A DNA stretch of 20,133 nucleotides from Saccoglossus kowalevskii (Eukaryota > Hemichordata > Enteropneusta > Harrimaniidae): NCBI RefSeq assembly GCF_000003605.2, contig NW_003147778.1, positions 166,368 through 186,500 of the forward strand. Reading direction: 5' to 3'. The first letter of the stretch is position 1; each line of letters starts with the position of its first letter. Below, piece by piece: positions 1 through 9,789 of this stretch. The translations under genes and the position numbers were made by a program. The notes under the pieces were generated by a model that did no database searches, had not been told where the DNA came from, and worked only from the letters and a program-made list of their open reading frames with translations.

Positions 1-174
1 GGCTGCGCTCTTCTCAACGCAGCAGACTTATCTTTAATATCCATCAATACCCGGGGTACGAATAAACAGCATAATTGGCCTGATTTCAAAGTCAGTCTGC
101 CAATTGAATACAAATGTAACGTTCCTTTGAACATCTGCATCGCCATCAGCACGCCTTCCCATGGGAACCTGTAG
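1..174 (+). other. Open frame entering from the left edge, unidentified
   Basis: Frame 1 is open from the first base of the window for 57 codons and ends at TAG (172-174). The translation has mixed composition and is not low-complexity, but I recognise no domain. It could be the 3' end of an exon or ORF that begins outside the window, or simply chance. A perfect 6-bp hairpin (GCTGCG at 2-7, CGCAGC at 18-23) lies inside it. Confidence 0.12.
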
Positions 175-2907
175 GGCTCCCGGTTAAACAATCCCGAACT
201 CGAAACATAAATTCAGTTCTTTGAATAGCATATATAATTCTATTCAATGCGAGGGAACATTTAAAGAAAGACAAAGTCGATATCGTATATCGGTCGTAAA
301 ATAAAGAAACCCCCGGTCTTTGCAGAAATTGTAGATGAATGGCTGTGGCATATATTGTCCCTATTGATTGCAAGGAGAGATGAGACCGTATATTTCCAAC
401 TGTAACTTCACATTAATTTATACACCCAGCGAGACGCCACAATCGCCGCATAAATCAGCCTCGTATATTTCTGATAGTGCGATTAACTTTTTATATGGAA
501 AAATACTAGGAGAGTAATCCCATAAAATGTCTAGTGATTCTATTCAATTTTTTTCTGATGTGTCGGGAATTAAAGCATAACATGACAGCGGAATTTATGT
601 TGTGCTCGGAGTACATGTCGGATTGAATATTATAGATCCGGAAATATTTGGAGTTGTGTTTTGTTAAAAAGCTCCCGAGGTATATAATACAGTAAATCTC
701 AATGACACGCATCGCTTTCCTAATGACCAATTAAAACAGCTAATCTATGCATACAGCTAAATAATTAAAGAAGCGATTTGAAATGTCATGGAGGCAGCGA
801 AACTTGGGTACAAGGTTTTCGTACTCGTATTTCATTTTAGTTTTAATGTTGGCACATATATATATATTATTAGTTCGATACATAATACATTGCTATGGAG
901 GAGTGGTTTACACAGAACTAATTAGTATCTAGGTATAATCCGATTAGTTTGACGCCGTTGTTTTTATGTGTTATTATACTGTCTGTAGCGCGGAGTGATT
1001 TTACGATATCAACCTGCATTTCTGCAGCATATTTTACAGAACTATGTTATGACATTTCCCCAAAATAAAAGACTTATCACTGGTGGTTATTGGGACGGAC
1101 TCCTGGTCGGCATACCGACTACCGTATACTAGGGTTTGAACAGGGAAATAGAATGAAATACAGATTACGTTGACGCCGCCAGGGTGGTCATGACGGTCAT
1201 ATAACCATGTCACGTATGGTATGCGTTGCATAAATCACTGTATCCAACGTCGCCACTTGCACTTACCATTTACACATTTCAGTGCATTCTCATGTGATGC
1301 AGCCCGTTGGATAGTTTCGACATCCCACTCGTATATCTAATTGGTTATTTATCATTATCTGATTGTTCGATGCACGTAATTCTGAATTGTGACATCATTT
1401 TCAAAGATGCCCGATAAATGTCAATGTTTCCGCTATATGCCAGTAATTGTTGATATTCGCCAATGCATATTTTGGTGTGAAAATCGCATATACGGACAAT
1501 TTCTAATCACAAGAAGTGAATATATGTCTGAGTTTACGATTGATACGTATTTATGGCGGTAAAGAGCTACCAAACGGATACATGGGATACATATAATCTC
1601 TAATTCGTGACTATATCTATTTCTATTAAACTGCTGCAGTAATTTCGAAAAATCATTTGTGCATATAGTATCTACTACACTCGATCAAAATATTCGATAT
1701 TGCACAGTCAGTCATTGAAGATCCTCTATTTATAAAGTTGACAAGTTGAGATGGGTGTATAGCACAACGTGTAACAGGCGTGTGTACAAATCGCACTAAC
1801 CATATATTGTAATATCTTAAAAAACTTCCGTTTACGCAATTCATGGGTTTATTTTATCGGAGATATCATTCACAAACAATACTGTTTTTTTAAGAAAGCA
1901 ACAAAATACATTCGCTGTCTCTAACGCAGCTCAATTACCTCCACTGACAAGCACGTCAGGATACTCGAAGTCAGTGGACCGTAAATGGTAGCTACAAAAA
2001 ATTGTTCAACAACCTTTAAAATGTGCAGAAAAAACACTACAAAGCCTCATGAACATATACATCTGTTCTATTTAAATTAGCCACACATCTTTCTAGGGTA
2101 ATTCACATGAGACATGTGTGGGCGGCCAAATAATCGTTACTAAGGATTCGATAAATTGATAGAAGCTAATGCCTTCTTCACAACAAATTCGGCATAATTT
2201 GATGATTTCTTAACGCTACTGGGATATTCGTTTCACCCACGACTACCCGCTAACACGTTGGAAATTCCGGGATCAATCTCGACCAATTACTGTGGATCTA
2301 CCTATCCCACAGTGTGCACATGTAATCGTGTTACCGCTGTAATTTAAATAAAATTAAGTCGCAGACGACAGCGACCTGATTGTTAAACATTGTCAGGTCA
2401 TCGCCCTTATATACAACACACCCGTCGGCGGCGTACACGCAAGCCATAAACGTACGGTTTTTCGCTCGTAGTGATTAATGTGCCTTCTCTTGATTACTTG
2501 TTTTAAATTAACAGGTTGCTTGCATTAGAATGATTTGAATTCACAGATATCAAGCAACATATCTGCAAATGAGCTCATTCTTATTCGCGGCACGCGCTTC
2601 CGTACCAGGGTTGTTACGTTACTGCCAGGTAATCTTGTTTGAGGTTAAAGCGGGGGTCGTTATAACGTTGAGAGGTGGAACAAATCTGTTGTTAATTGTC
2701 AAAAAATAATTTAAATTAATTATAAATGCAGATGTAATAACCCATAGTTAAAATCTTGCATTGGAGTCAACAAACAACTGACAAACATTCCATATTACGT
2801 GGCTCCAAGCAGTGAAATACAACATTTATGTAGCCAAGAAATGATGCCAGGTGTTTTGATATGAGTGAGCACATTATGCACCACGCGCGTGTGGCACATA
2901 TATCAGA
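175..2907. other. No recognisable gene
   Basis: All six frames are broken into short stretches with no familiar motif. I see AT-rich non-coding sequence with scattered short inverted repeats (for example CTGTGG/CCACAG around 2290-2312) but no RNA gene, long repeat or transposon protein. Confidence 0.6.
2359..2404 (+). repeat. Overlapping inverted repeats that can form alternative hairpins
   Basis: GTCGC and GCGAC (about 2359-2375) can pair. The same GCGAC arm continues into CCTGA, which can instead pair with TCAGGT...TCGC at 2393-2404 around an AT-rich loop. The two stems share an arm, so they exclude each other. It may be chance; no gene or terminator is attached to it. Confidence 0.3.
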
Positions 2908-3000
2908 ATATATATATATATCGGTCATCCGGGTCTTTTGAAGGTTCCGTCTTGAAAGTAGTTGAGAACGTTACTTATATATATATATATATATATATAT
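2908..3000. repeat. Two TA/AT microsatellite tracts
   Basis: Alternating AT runs at 2908-2921 and 2976-3000 (25 bases) are separated by about 54 bases of ordinary sequence. Such tracts are polymorphic and can extrude cruciforms. The open frame that passes through them on the plus strand is rich in Ile-Tyr repeats and is an artefact of the microsatellite. Confidence 0.9.
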
Positions 3001-3714
3001 CGTTATTCCGAACTGTTTGCATCTACTTCCGGCAATTATATTGTGCGACAACCTAGTGTAGTGTTCCATGTTTTCAGAAGCTAATGAAGATGTAGATTAG
3101 TCGGAATTGTTTGTCGTTTATTTCGTATATGATGTTTTCTTGCTCTATGTACTTTTCAATGCGAACGCTTCTGTCAAAATATGAGTGTCCACAATCTAAT
3201 TATACCTGCAAAAATGACAGGTGATAAAACAATTTCGCTTTAAATAATTCCGGTAATGTGCAATCGAAAGTAAGCATGCATATCACACGTGCGTAAAATT
3301 AAAATCCTCTATCTTACTATTATTATCTATTATCCTATTATCAAGGCTCAAAACTGATTCTGTCAATAATCACGGTTCTCCTTTTCGATTGTATATGAAG
3401 ATATGTGTAATTACCAGACCATTGCCCATAGACATATCATTCACCGATAACAAGAATTACGTACAGCGACACGTGCCTGGCATCACGATTTATGTGAAAC
3501 AAATGTGTAAAGTAAATTGCAGACTGTGGCGTATTGTTGCGTATTGTTGTCAGTATTAAATTCAAAATGTTCTAATTCGTACGGCGTATTCTTCATTCTC
3601 CTATAAAGGGAATACTCTTTTGCGCCGTTCTCGAACTCAATAACAATGCTCAAAGTAGACTTAAATTAAGTGGAATATTAAACTACAGACAGTGCAGACG
3701 ACGGAGAACTCGCC
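3001..3714. other. No recognisable gene
   Basis: Short broken frames only. The one small repeat is GCGTATTGTT, present twice in tandem at 3530-3549. Confidence 0.55.
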
Positions 3715-3735
3715 ATATATATATATATATATATA
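3715..3735. repeat. AT microsatellite
   Basis: An uninterrupted alternating AT run of 21 bases, about 85 bases upstream of the hairpin and G-quadruplex motif at 3820-3860. Confidence 0.9.
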
Positions 3736-3819
3736 ATAAACAGTCATTTGCAAAGTCTCGGTATCGTATTTTTTATCTCACACTTTAATTATTGATGGTG
3801 AAGTTGAGTGATGTGTCCG

Positions 3820-3860
3820 CAGACGCTGGGTCGTCTGGGGGTGGGGGTGGGGGTGGGGGG
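3820..3860 (+). other. Hairpin joined to a G-quadruplex motif
   Basis: CAGACG (3820-3825) and CGTCTG (3832-3837) form a perfect 6-bp stem with a 6-base loop. Starting at the last base of that stem are four G runs at 3837-3841, 3843-3847, 3849-3853 and 3855-3860, separated by single T residues. Four runs of five or six G with one-base loops is the layout expected of a very stable parallel intramolecular quadruplex. Its complement is C-rich and could form an i-motif. It may have arisen as a G5T minisatellite. No promoter or gene is visible next to it. Confidence 0.8.
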
Positions 3861-5141
3861 CAAACCGCCGATGTATTGTTAGATTGACAGCATATTATTT
3901 ATGCATTTTCATGCAAATTCGATTTCATCTCGTTGACGTAATCGTTGCCATGGGGTCTCATTTTGTGGTGTAGAAGATGTGACTGCCAAATACTGCTAAA
4001 TTTCACATCACCTTTATATCTTAGCTAGCATATACTATTGGAATCCGTTGTGTTTGTTTTTATGTGACCTGGTTGTCGATAAGAGATATACTACTGTTAA
4101 TTTTGAAGCCATCACGTGTCAGCTTAATCCATTTGTGGATTCCACGGGAACTTTTTGACCTCAGTTTATCGGTATTATGTGGAGTCAGCGAGGAATTCAG
4201 CGAGTTGCCATGCCAACATATTATATTCCCCTATCTTACAATTTATGTCAAAAATAGACTTACGACTCTTGCCCTATATATACACCCTTTACTCGAATTG
4301 AAACTATTTAGAGCACGTCTGTATGCGATGACGTAACACATACAAACATAAGGTATATTGGAAGCATTTAACATGCTGATAACAATTCCCCTATCTCTGT
4401 ATGTCGTAAATATTGCGTTGTATTTTTTTTTGTAAAAAAACCTCAAACATGTCTGACATCTGTTGCCTTGTGGCATATATGTAGTATAATTACGTGTGTC
4501 TGGAATGACGCATCTGCCATGAGTCCACAACACGCGGAATGAGTCGTCGTTGCTAGTTAAATTGGCGTTATATTACGTGCACATTCACAATATTGTATGG
4601 GCAATACTATTTCTTCTAGTCCGAGTGCTGTACAATACATTATTATAGCTGGAATTAATTGACTTTTTGGGTGTTTTGTATGAAATTTATTTTCACTCAT
4701 TTTTGATAATTTGAATGTTAAATATAGGAAAAAAGGGTATATTCACTGGATTTTATTTTCACTAAATCAGCCCTTCAGCGAAAATGGCGATAAATAAAAT
4801 CAAAGTGAAAATTAAGTATTTTAAAATAATCTTAATTTCAATTAGCTGTAATTCTGAATATTATGCAAATCGCAACCACGTGAGACTGCCTAATTTGTTT
4901 GATCACGTACACAGTGTTACTTTCCCAATAATTAGTTCTTCACAGAAACATCAGAATGAGGCGCGGATGTCCGCACCATGCATCAGTATGTAACGAAAGA
5001 TCCTTTCCCCTTCATGATACTCAGTGTTGCGTCAGAAACAATTCTTGGCATCACAAGGGGTAACCGTTACTAATGCGTTACTCATTTGTGCGAAATACAA
5101 CATTTAAATAAACCTGTCGGACTTCACATTCAGCCAGTCTA
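3861..5141. other. No recognisable gene
   Basis: Open frames here reach about 90 codons (for example 4064-4336 plus and 4243-4533 minus), but they lack a convincing start or any known motif and overlap each other on opposite strands. There is a T8 run followed by A7 around 4424-4441. I see nothing else that can be named. Confidence 0.55.
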
Positions 5142-5187
5142 TTCTTTCCTCCTTTCCTCTTCCTTCCATTCCTCCCTCCCTTCCTCT
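5142..5187 (+). repeat. Polypyrimidine tract
   Basis: Forty-six bases of only C and T apart from one A at 5168, built from irregular TTCC/TCCC units. A homopurine-homopyrimidine tract of this length can adopt H-DNA under supercoiling. It could also serve as the pyrimidine tract of a plus-strand splice acceptor, but the following bases (CTACTTGACTACCCACTCAG) show no exon I recognise. Confidence 0.75.
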
Positions 5188-5432
5188 ACTTGACTACCCA
5201 CTCAGGATTTCTTCTGTATTTGGATTTTTTCCGTATTGTCTCCGTATCTCAGATAATGACGCGAAACACGGTATTACACATACTACGAAAGCAACGTTAA
5301 CGTACACGGACAAATATTTTTTCACAGATGGTACACAAACTACTTTTCAGTCTAAAACTATTTTTTCTTGCGAATAACAATTGTAATCTACGATTTCTTT
5401 AGTTGATTTCTGAATTATTTAATCACACTTCA

Positions 5433-5880
5433 GTCAATATAATATCATAAGTCACATTCCCAAATGAATCTACCAACTTTTCATTCGCTTTGCATAACTT
5501 TGTAAGTAGTTTGTCTTCCATTTTTCGGTTCGCTGTTGAGATAATCTGCATATATATGAGACATTTTCTAGACATATATTTAATGTTTTCGAAATGTAAC
5601 TGCCGTGTTAGCATGACAATGCCTTAGGTAAAATATACAATCAGCTCTGCCAACTTTTTAATCGCTTTTCAACACTGGCAAGCTTGTTTTCAACATTGTA
5701 CGTTCATCTCATGTGAGGCTCTGTTAATATAGGCTGCTTTCATCTGGCTCTTATTCATTTTTTCAACTTTATAATTTCGGGGTTTGATATGCCAACAACT
5801 TAGGTCAAATATACAAATACACCTACCAACTTTGCAATCGGTTTGCACAACTTTGCACGGCATATTAACAGCCTAAAGCC
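5433..5880 (+). repeat. 177-bp tandem repeat, block 1 (A, B and partial third unit)
   Basis: The shared core (CCAACTTT, then ATCGCTTT or a variant, then CAACTTTG) has its CAAC at 5474, 5651 and 5827, spacings of 177 and 176 bp. Unit A runs about 5433-5610 and unit B about 5610-5787; a third unit keeps only its first 90 bases or so. A and B are alignable but clearly different from each other. Each matches its counterpart in the second block (6355-6716) much more closely, with A against A' close to nine in ten identical by eye. This is the pattern of a dimeric higher-order satellite. It could also be the internal repeat of a Helitron-like or MITE-like element. Confidence 0.85.
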
Positions 5881-6354
5881 ACTGTGTGCCGACCGCATCA
5901 ATACTCGTTATTTGATCAGTAGAGGGGATATTTTTCTTGAACTTGAAAATATACAAAAAGTCCTCCACTTTCTACTATAAATGATTGATATCACAGTAAG
6001 AAAAAATGCACGAAAGTTGGCTTAAATCTTTTCCATGTCTGTGATGAAATCGAAAAAAAAAATGCACCAGCCGGGTTTTGTCAAGGAGTCGCCCATGCAA
6101 GTACTAATAACGCCCGATTGAGCTTAACTTTAAATATAGGTCAACCACCTGGCCACACTACTGCAGGACTAATTTGAATTTTATTCGAATTGGCGGCTAT
6201 TTCATGTTTGTAAAACAAATTAAATTGATATCGTTTGAACAAGTAACTTCGTGAATTGACCTTTGACTTTTACATGCTGCGAGAGACAGTACGATAATTT
6301 AACAACAATTAACGACATATTTATTCACATTTTCAAACTTTTAACTATTGGTCC
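5881..6354. other. Spacer between the two 177-bp repeat blocks
   Basis: About 475 bp with no similarity to the 177-bp monomer. It contains the 5S rRNA-like segment (6053-6132, minus strand) and otherwise AT-rich unrecognised sequence. The spacer may be an insertion that split the array, because the array stops in mid-unit at its left edge and resumes with a full A unit on its right. I could not identify terminal repeats or a target-site duplication. Confidence 0.5.
6053..6132 (-). pseudogene. 5S rRNA-derived sequence (pseudogene or SINE head)
   Basis: Read on the minus strand, the segment keeps in order GTTAAGC, TCGGGC, TTAGTACTTG, ATGGG, GAC and a degraded ACCGGG region. This is the order and spacing of 5S rRNA from about residue 47 to the 3' end, covering the A-box, intermediate element and C-box to which TFIIIA binds. 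It ends in a run of ten T, like a Pol III terminator. The first 45 or so residues of 5S are not recognisable, so it is 5'-truncated or chimeric, and several stem positions are mutated. A functional 5S gene is unlikely. A retro-pseudogene or a 5S-headed SINE (SINE3 class) are the two main options. Confidence 0.75.
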
Positions 6355-6716
6355 CGTCAATATAATATCATAGGTTACATTCCCAAATAAATCTACCAAC
6401 TTTGCATTCGCTTCTCAAAACTTTGTAAGTTGTTTGTCTTGCGTTTTTTGGTTCGCTGTTGAGATAATCTGCATATATATGGGGCATTTTCTAGATATTT
6501 CGTTAATATTATCGAAATGTAACTGCGGGGTTGGCATGACCATGACTTGTGTCAAATATACAAGCACCTCCGCCAACTTTTTCAATCGCTTTTCACAACT
6601 TTGTAAGCTTGTTTTTCAACATTGTACGGTCACCTTAAGTGGCGATCTGCTAATATAGGCTGATTTCCTCTCGTTTTTATTCATTTTTTCGAATTTACAA
6701 CTTTAGGGTGTTTTAT
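6355..6716 (+). repeat. 177-bp tandem repeat, block 2 (A' and B')
   Basis: The core CAAC occurs at 6397 and 6574, again 177 bp apart. A' (about 6355-6533) and B' (about 6533-6716) match A and B of the first block along their whole length, including GGTTCGCTGTTGAGATAATC in A' and the CAACATTGTACG stretch in B'. B' ends at TTTTATGCC, at the same place where B ends in block 1 (TTGATATGCC, near 5790). Homology to a P450 gene then begins immediately. Confidence 0.85.
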
Positions 6717-6717
6717 G

Positions 6718-7450
6718 CCGAGTTCCATTCAAGACCAGCTCGACATCTACTTAGAATTGGAATCGTCGTATGTGAAAGATAGGCTGATAGAGCACAATAA
6801 TGCGCCACAAGAGCAGCGCTTCTCACGATATTCTTGACAGAATTTTAAGCATGTACAAAGTGGATGATTGAAGAGCCTCATCACTTAAATATACTTATTC
6901 GGAAAAAGAAGTGATAGTCACACTGTCTAATGATTTTTGTGCCGGAAAGGACACGACTAGCAAAACGCTGTACATATCATTGGTTTTGTTAACGTAGAGT
7001 TCACGAACAAAATACATAGAGTCGTTGGCTGAAATCGGTTACCGATGCCATTCACGGATGCCGTCATACAGGAAGTGCTTCGCGATTCGTCCATCGTTGC
7101 GATGGGAATTCCTCATTGTACTTTAAAAAAAACTTCTATAACTACCACATTCCAAAGTATACCCCCGTCTTCGTCATTTTATGGTCTGCCAATCTCTCCG
7201 TGGATGGCCAATCATTGAACAAGTCAGCCATGAGAAAACTGAGGGCGTTCGGTGTTGGTAGGCGACAATGTCCCGGGGAACAACTGGCGCATTTGGAATT
7301 ATTCCTTTTATTTTCCACTCTCATGCACCAGTGTAGATTTGAGCCATGTCCGGGGGGGAGATTCCTGAACTGAAGTATACTTTTGCGTTAATTCTAGCTT
7401 TACAGCCATAACAAGTGCACACCATTATACGTAAATCGGTAATACAATAA
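6718..7450 (+). pseudogene. Cytochrome P450 pseudogene (clan 2, C-terminal half)
   Basis: Clan-2 P450s (CYP1/CYP2/CYP17-like) are microsomal haem monooxygenases. Seen here, in order but in changing frames: a helix G-H region (YVKDRLIEHNN, about 6772-6804); the I-helix AGKDTTS (6941-6961); the K-helix ExxR as EVLR (7072-7083) followed by GIPH; YHIPKYTP (about 7140-7165); the haem loop FGVGRRQCPGE with its Cys codon at 7269-7271; and a C-terminal strand IPELKYTF (from 7361) up to TAA 7448-7450. Lesions include TGA at 6835-6837, frameshifts around 6830 and 7000, loss of the residues between the ANL motif and the haem loop (roughly 25-30 residues), and a frameshift at a run of seven G (7352-7358). 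The N-terminal half is absent. No intron separates the motifs, so it is either a retrocopy or a fragment of an intron-poor gene. No poly(A) tail is visible. Confidence 0.88.
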
Positions 7451-8814
7451 TGTGTTTTTTTAATGCATGTTTATTTCTGAACTTATATAATTACAGTTCA
7501 CATCACATTTGAACAAAGTGAAATGTTATGTGCGATGTTCGAGTTAAAAACCTACATAGATAACGGCAAAAAATCAACTTATACTTGTAATATCGATTAA
7601 CATAACATTATCAATGATTTATGATAAATACTAATGTTTAAAATTGCCCTGGTTAAATGACTGCCTGACGTGGTTAGAAATGTACGTCGGGGCTACCCCT
7701 CCCTAACAGCAAATTGGACGAATTCTCATCTAGTTCTTAATTAAAATGTTTATTATAATTTCTACTGTGATACGAAATGACAAACAAATAATTCTACACG
7801 GAAACACTGAATCTAAATCGAGAAAGAACATAAATATTGTAAATACATAGACACTCTGAATGACTGTATTTGTAGTTTTGTTAAACAGTGTACTCCATAC
7901 CTATTATTAAGGATACTGAGTTGTTTTAATTTAGTTAAGGGTTTAACATGGTATGTTCTCTCATTTTTTTTATCATATTATTGTTGTTTTTATATACTTT
8001 TTTGTATACTGTGTACGTGAATGTTGTTATACTTATGGCTGTACCGAAACTATTATGTAAATATATAGAACAATTACTTAGACATGTTTGAAATATTGTA
8101 AGTACAGTCCACAGCCACTCTTATATTTGTGTCATCTTTTGTTAAACTTTCCTTGAACAACTAAATATACCAACAGTCAGAAACGCTTTTGTCTGAGGTC
8201 AAAAGGTCTGATGCTATTTTATACCCCCCATTATGTCCATTGTGTAATTTAAATATTCTTGTACTGGGAATGTGTTGGGATTTAAAGGTATTAGCTTGTA
8301 CAGTAATTCTGGGGTGTGGTAATATTGATTTAAAATCGTTATAACATAATATGCATGTTAATTTATATATGTTGTGAGTAATGTACATTAAAGTTCACTA
8401 CAAGGTCATCATTAGATCATAGACAATGCCCTATATTATAAAAAAAGGTGAAATGAGCGAACATGAATTATTGCAAAATGTATTATACAATGTGTTCATA
8501 GTCACTGTTTTGTATCTAAAAGATTTTTTTCAATGCTTATTAGAGGTTATTAGAGGTTAACAACGTTGAATATTTAATGGAAATTCAGCAGCTTTTCGAA
8601 ACGATATACACTCTTTCAATAGACATCACTCCGAGACACGTTCGCACAGGCATGTAATTCCAAGAAAAAACGATAAAACAGATTATTATATAATTGCAAA
8701 TGTTCAAGTTTATTACTTAAAATACATCGTCAATAAATAGAAACGGTTTATATAAATATAAAACAGGAAGAATATACACATGAATCAACATTATAAATAA
8801 CGCGGATTAATAAA
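7451..8814. other. AT-rich, no recognisable gene
   Basis: Strongly AT-rich sequence with only short frames. One small tandem repeat (TTATTAGAGG twice, about 8538-8557) is visible. The left part follows the P450 pseudogene and the right part follows the 3' end of the minus-strand recombinase remnant, so it may contain the 3' flank of that element. I cannot place its boundary. Confidence 0.55.
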
Positions 8815-8886
8815 TTAACAATTGTTAAGAGTGGTAAAATTGAACATGGCGGTTTGAAATTTTTCAAGTTGTCGTTTTCGAGGATT

Positions 8887-9384
8887 TTAGTTTGGTTTTG
8901 GAGAAATATAATTGTTAGTATACACATATACAGAGCCTCCGAAATTGCAGTTTCTGAACAGGTTTTCTGTGGCGATTGAGCTTGAGCATATCGTTTCACT
9001 TGTGGAGATATTTTTCTGACGCTGTACTTGAGCCATGACCAATGTTGACGGCCGAACGACGCTAGAACTGGGGGTCATCTTAATGTAATTGTTACCACAC
9101 TCATCGACGGTAGGAACACCGACTTTTGACATTAAAATGTCATTACACTAACGTTTTTGTTCTCTGGAACTGTCGCTCCTGTAACTCCTGATACTCCCTT
9201 CATTTCGATTGCCACTTAAATTCATGATTATCCGTGTTGGTATTCCAACGTCGTTCAATGATTTTATAGTGGTTGCTCTCACACAGTGGTTAGTATACAA
9301 CATGCTCAACTCTGTGGCCACTGATATGTTTTTCATCATTTCCCCCAACGTATTGTGACTCAAAGGAGCGTTTGTATACCAAGT
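8887..9384 (-). pseudogene. Crypton recombinase, catalytic C-terminal part and tail
   Basis: The frame starts with TWYTNAPLSHNTLGEMMK, the conserved entry to the C-terminal catalytic block. The HxxR motif is present as NHCVRAT (His codon 9286-9288, Arg 9277-9279). It is followed by GIPTRIIMNLSGNRNEGSIRSY, whose Tyr codon at 9181-9183 is the expected nucleophile. The second His/Trp position, usually GH, is Asn (GNRNE). An in-frame TAG (9148-9150) follows QKR, and the same frame continues into a Ser/Thr-rich tail and FRNCNFGGSVYVY, a hallmark of the family's C-terminus, ending at TAA 8887-8889. A basic stretch NPRKRQ follows in frame as far as 8815. Confidence 0.85.
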
Positions 9385-9406
9385 TGTTTCCCTACCTGTA
9401 AAGTTA

Positions 9407-9789
9407 CTAATATGCCTCCCGTTCCCTTCGGCAAAAGGAAAACTCTACATAAAACCACACCAAACGTAAAAAGGACAGTGTCCCGCTGGAAAACATCTTA
9501 CTCATGTCTCCTGCACTGATAACCGTTTTGTGTTGGATTCAATCTTTCCCCTCCCGCTTCAAACTTTTTACTTTCCCTATAAATACATTATAGGCAGTTT
9601 GGAATTCCCGATCTTTGATGTTAATGTTAATGGGGCGATTGAATGGAACATTGGTTATGTGGCGATGGATTGCTGCTGGAATTCCAGCGTAGCTTCTTAT
9701 GCTGTATTCTTCCACGTCTCTAGCCCCGACCTCAGCATAAAAATGCTTCAACACTTTTGCCAGCTATTGCACTTCCACCATTTCGAAGG
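9407..9789 (-). pseudogene. Crypton recombinase, middle part with first catalytic Arg region
   Basis: A single frame read through stops TAG 9764-9766, TGA 9539-9541 and TAG 9407-9409 shows the family's central region: LKHFYAEV, then a short insert and GIPAAIHRHIT, NRPINI, a REFQTAYNVFIG helix and KREGKD, followed by ISAGDMSKMFSSGTLS and FYVEFSFCRRERE. In relatives the corresponding FCRRGRE motif carries the first catalytic arginine of the tyrosine recombinase. Relatives have roughly 60 further residues after that motif; here they are missing and the frame changes near 9400, so there has been an internal deletion. Confidence 0.8.

Noticed and set aside
2865-3056. Plus-strand ORF through the TA microsatellites
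   Set aside because: The translation is dominated by Ile-Tyr from the repeat and has no other protein character.
5433-6716. Regularly spaced repeats as a CRISPR array
   Set aside because: The whole 177-bp unit is repeated, including what would be the spacers, and the setting is eukaryotic.
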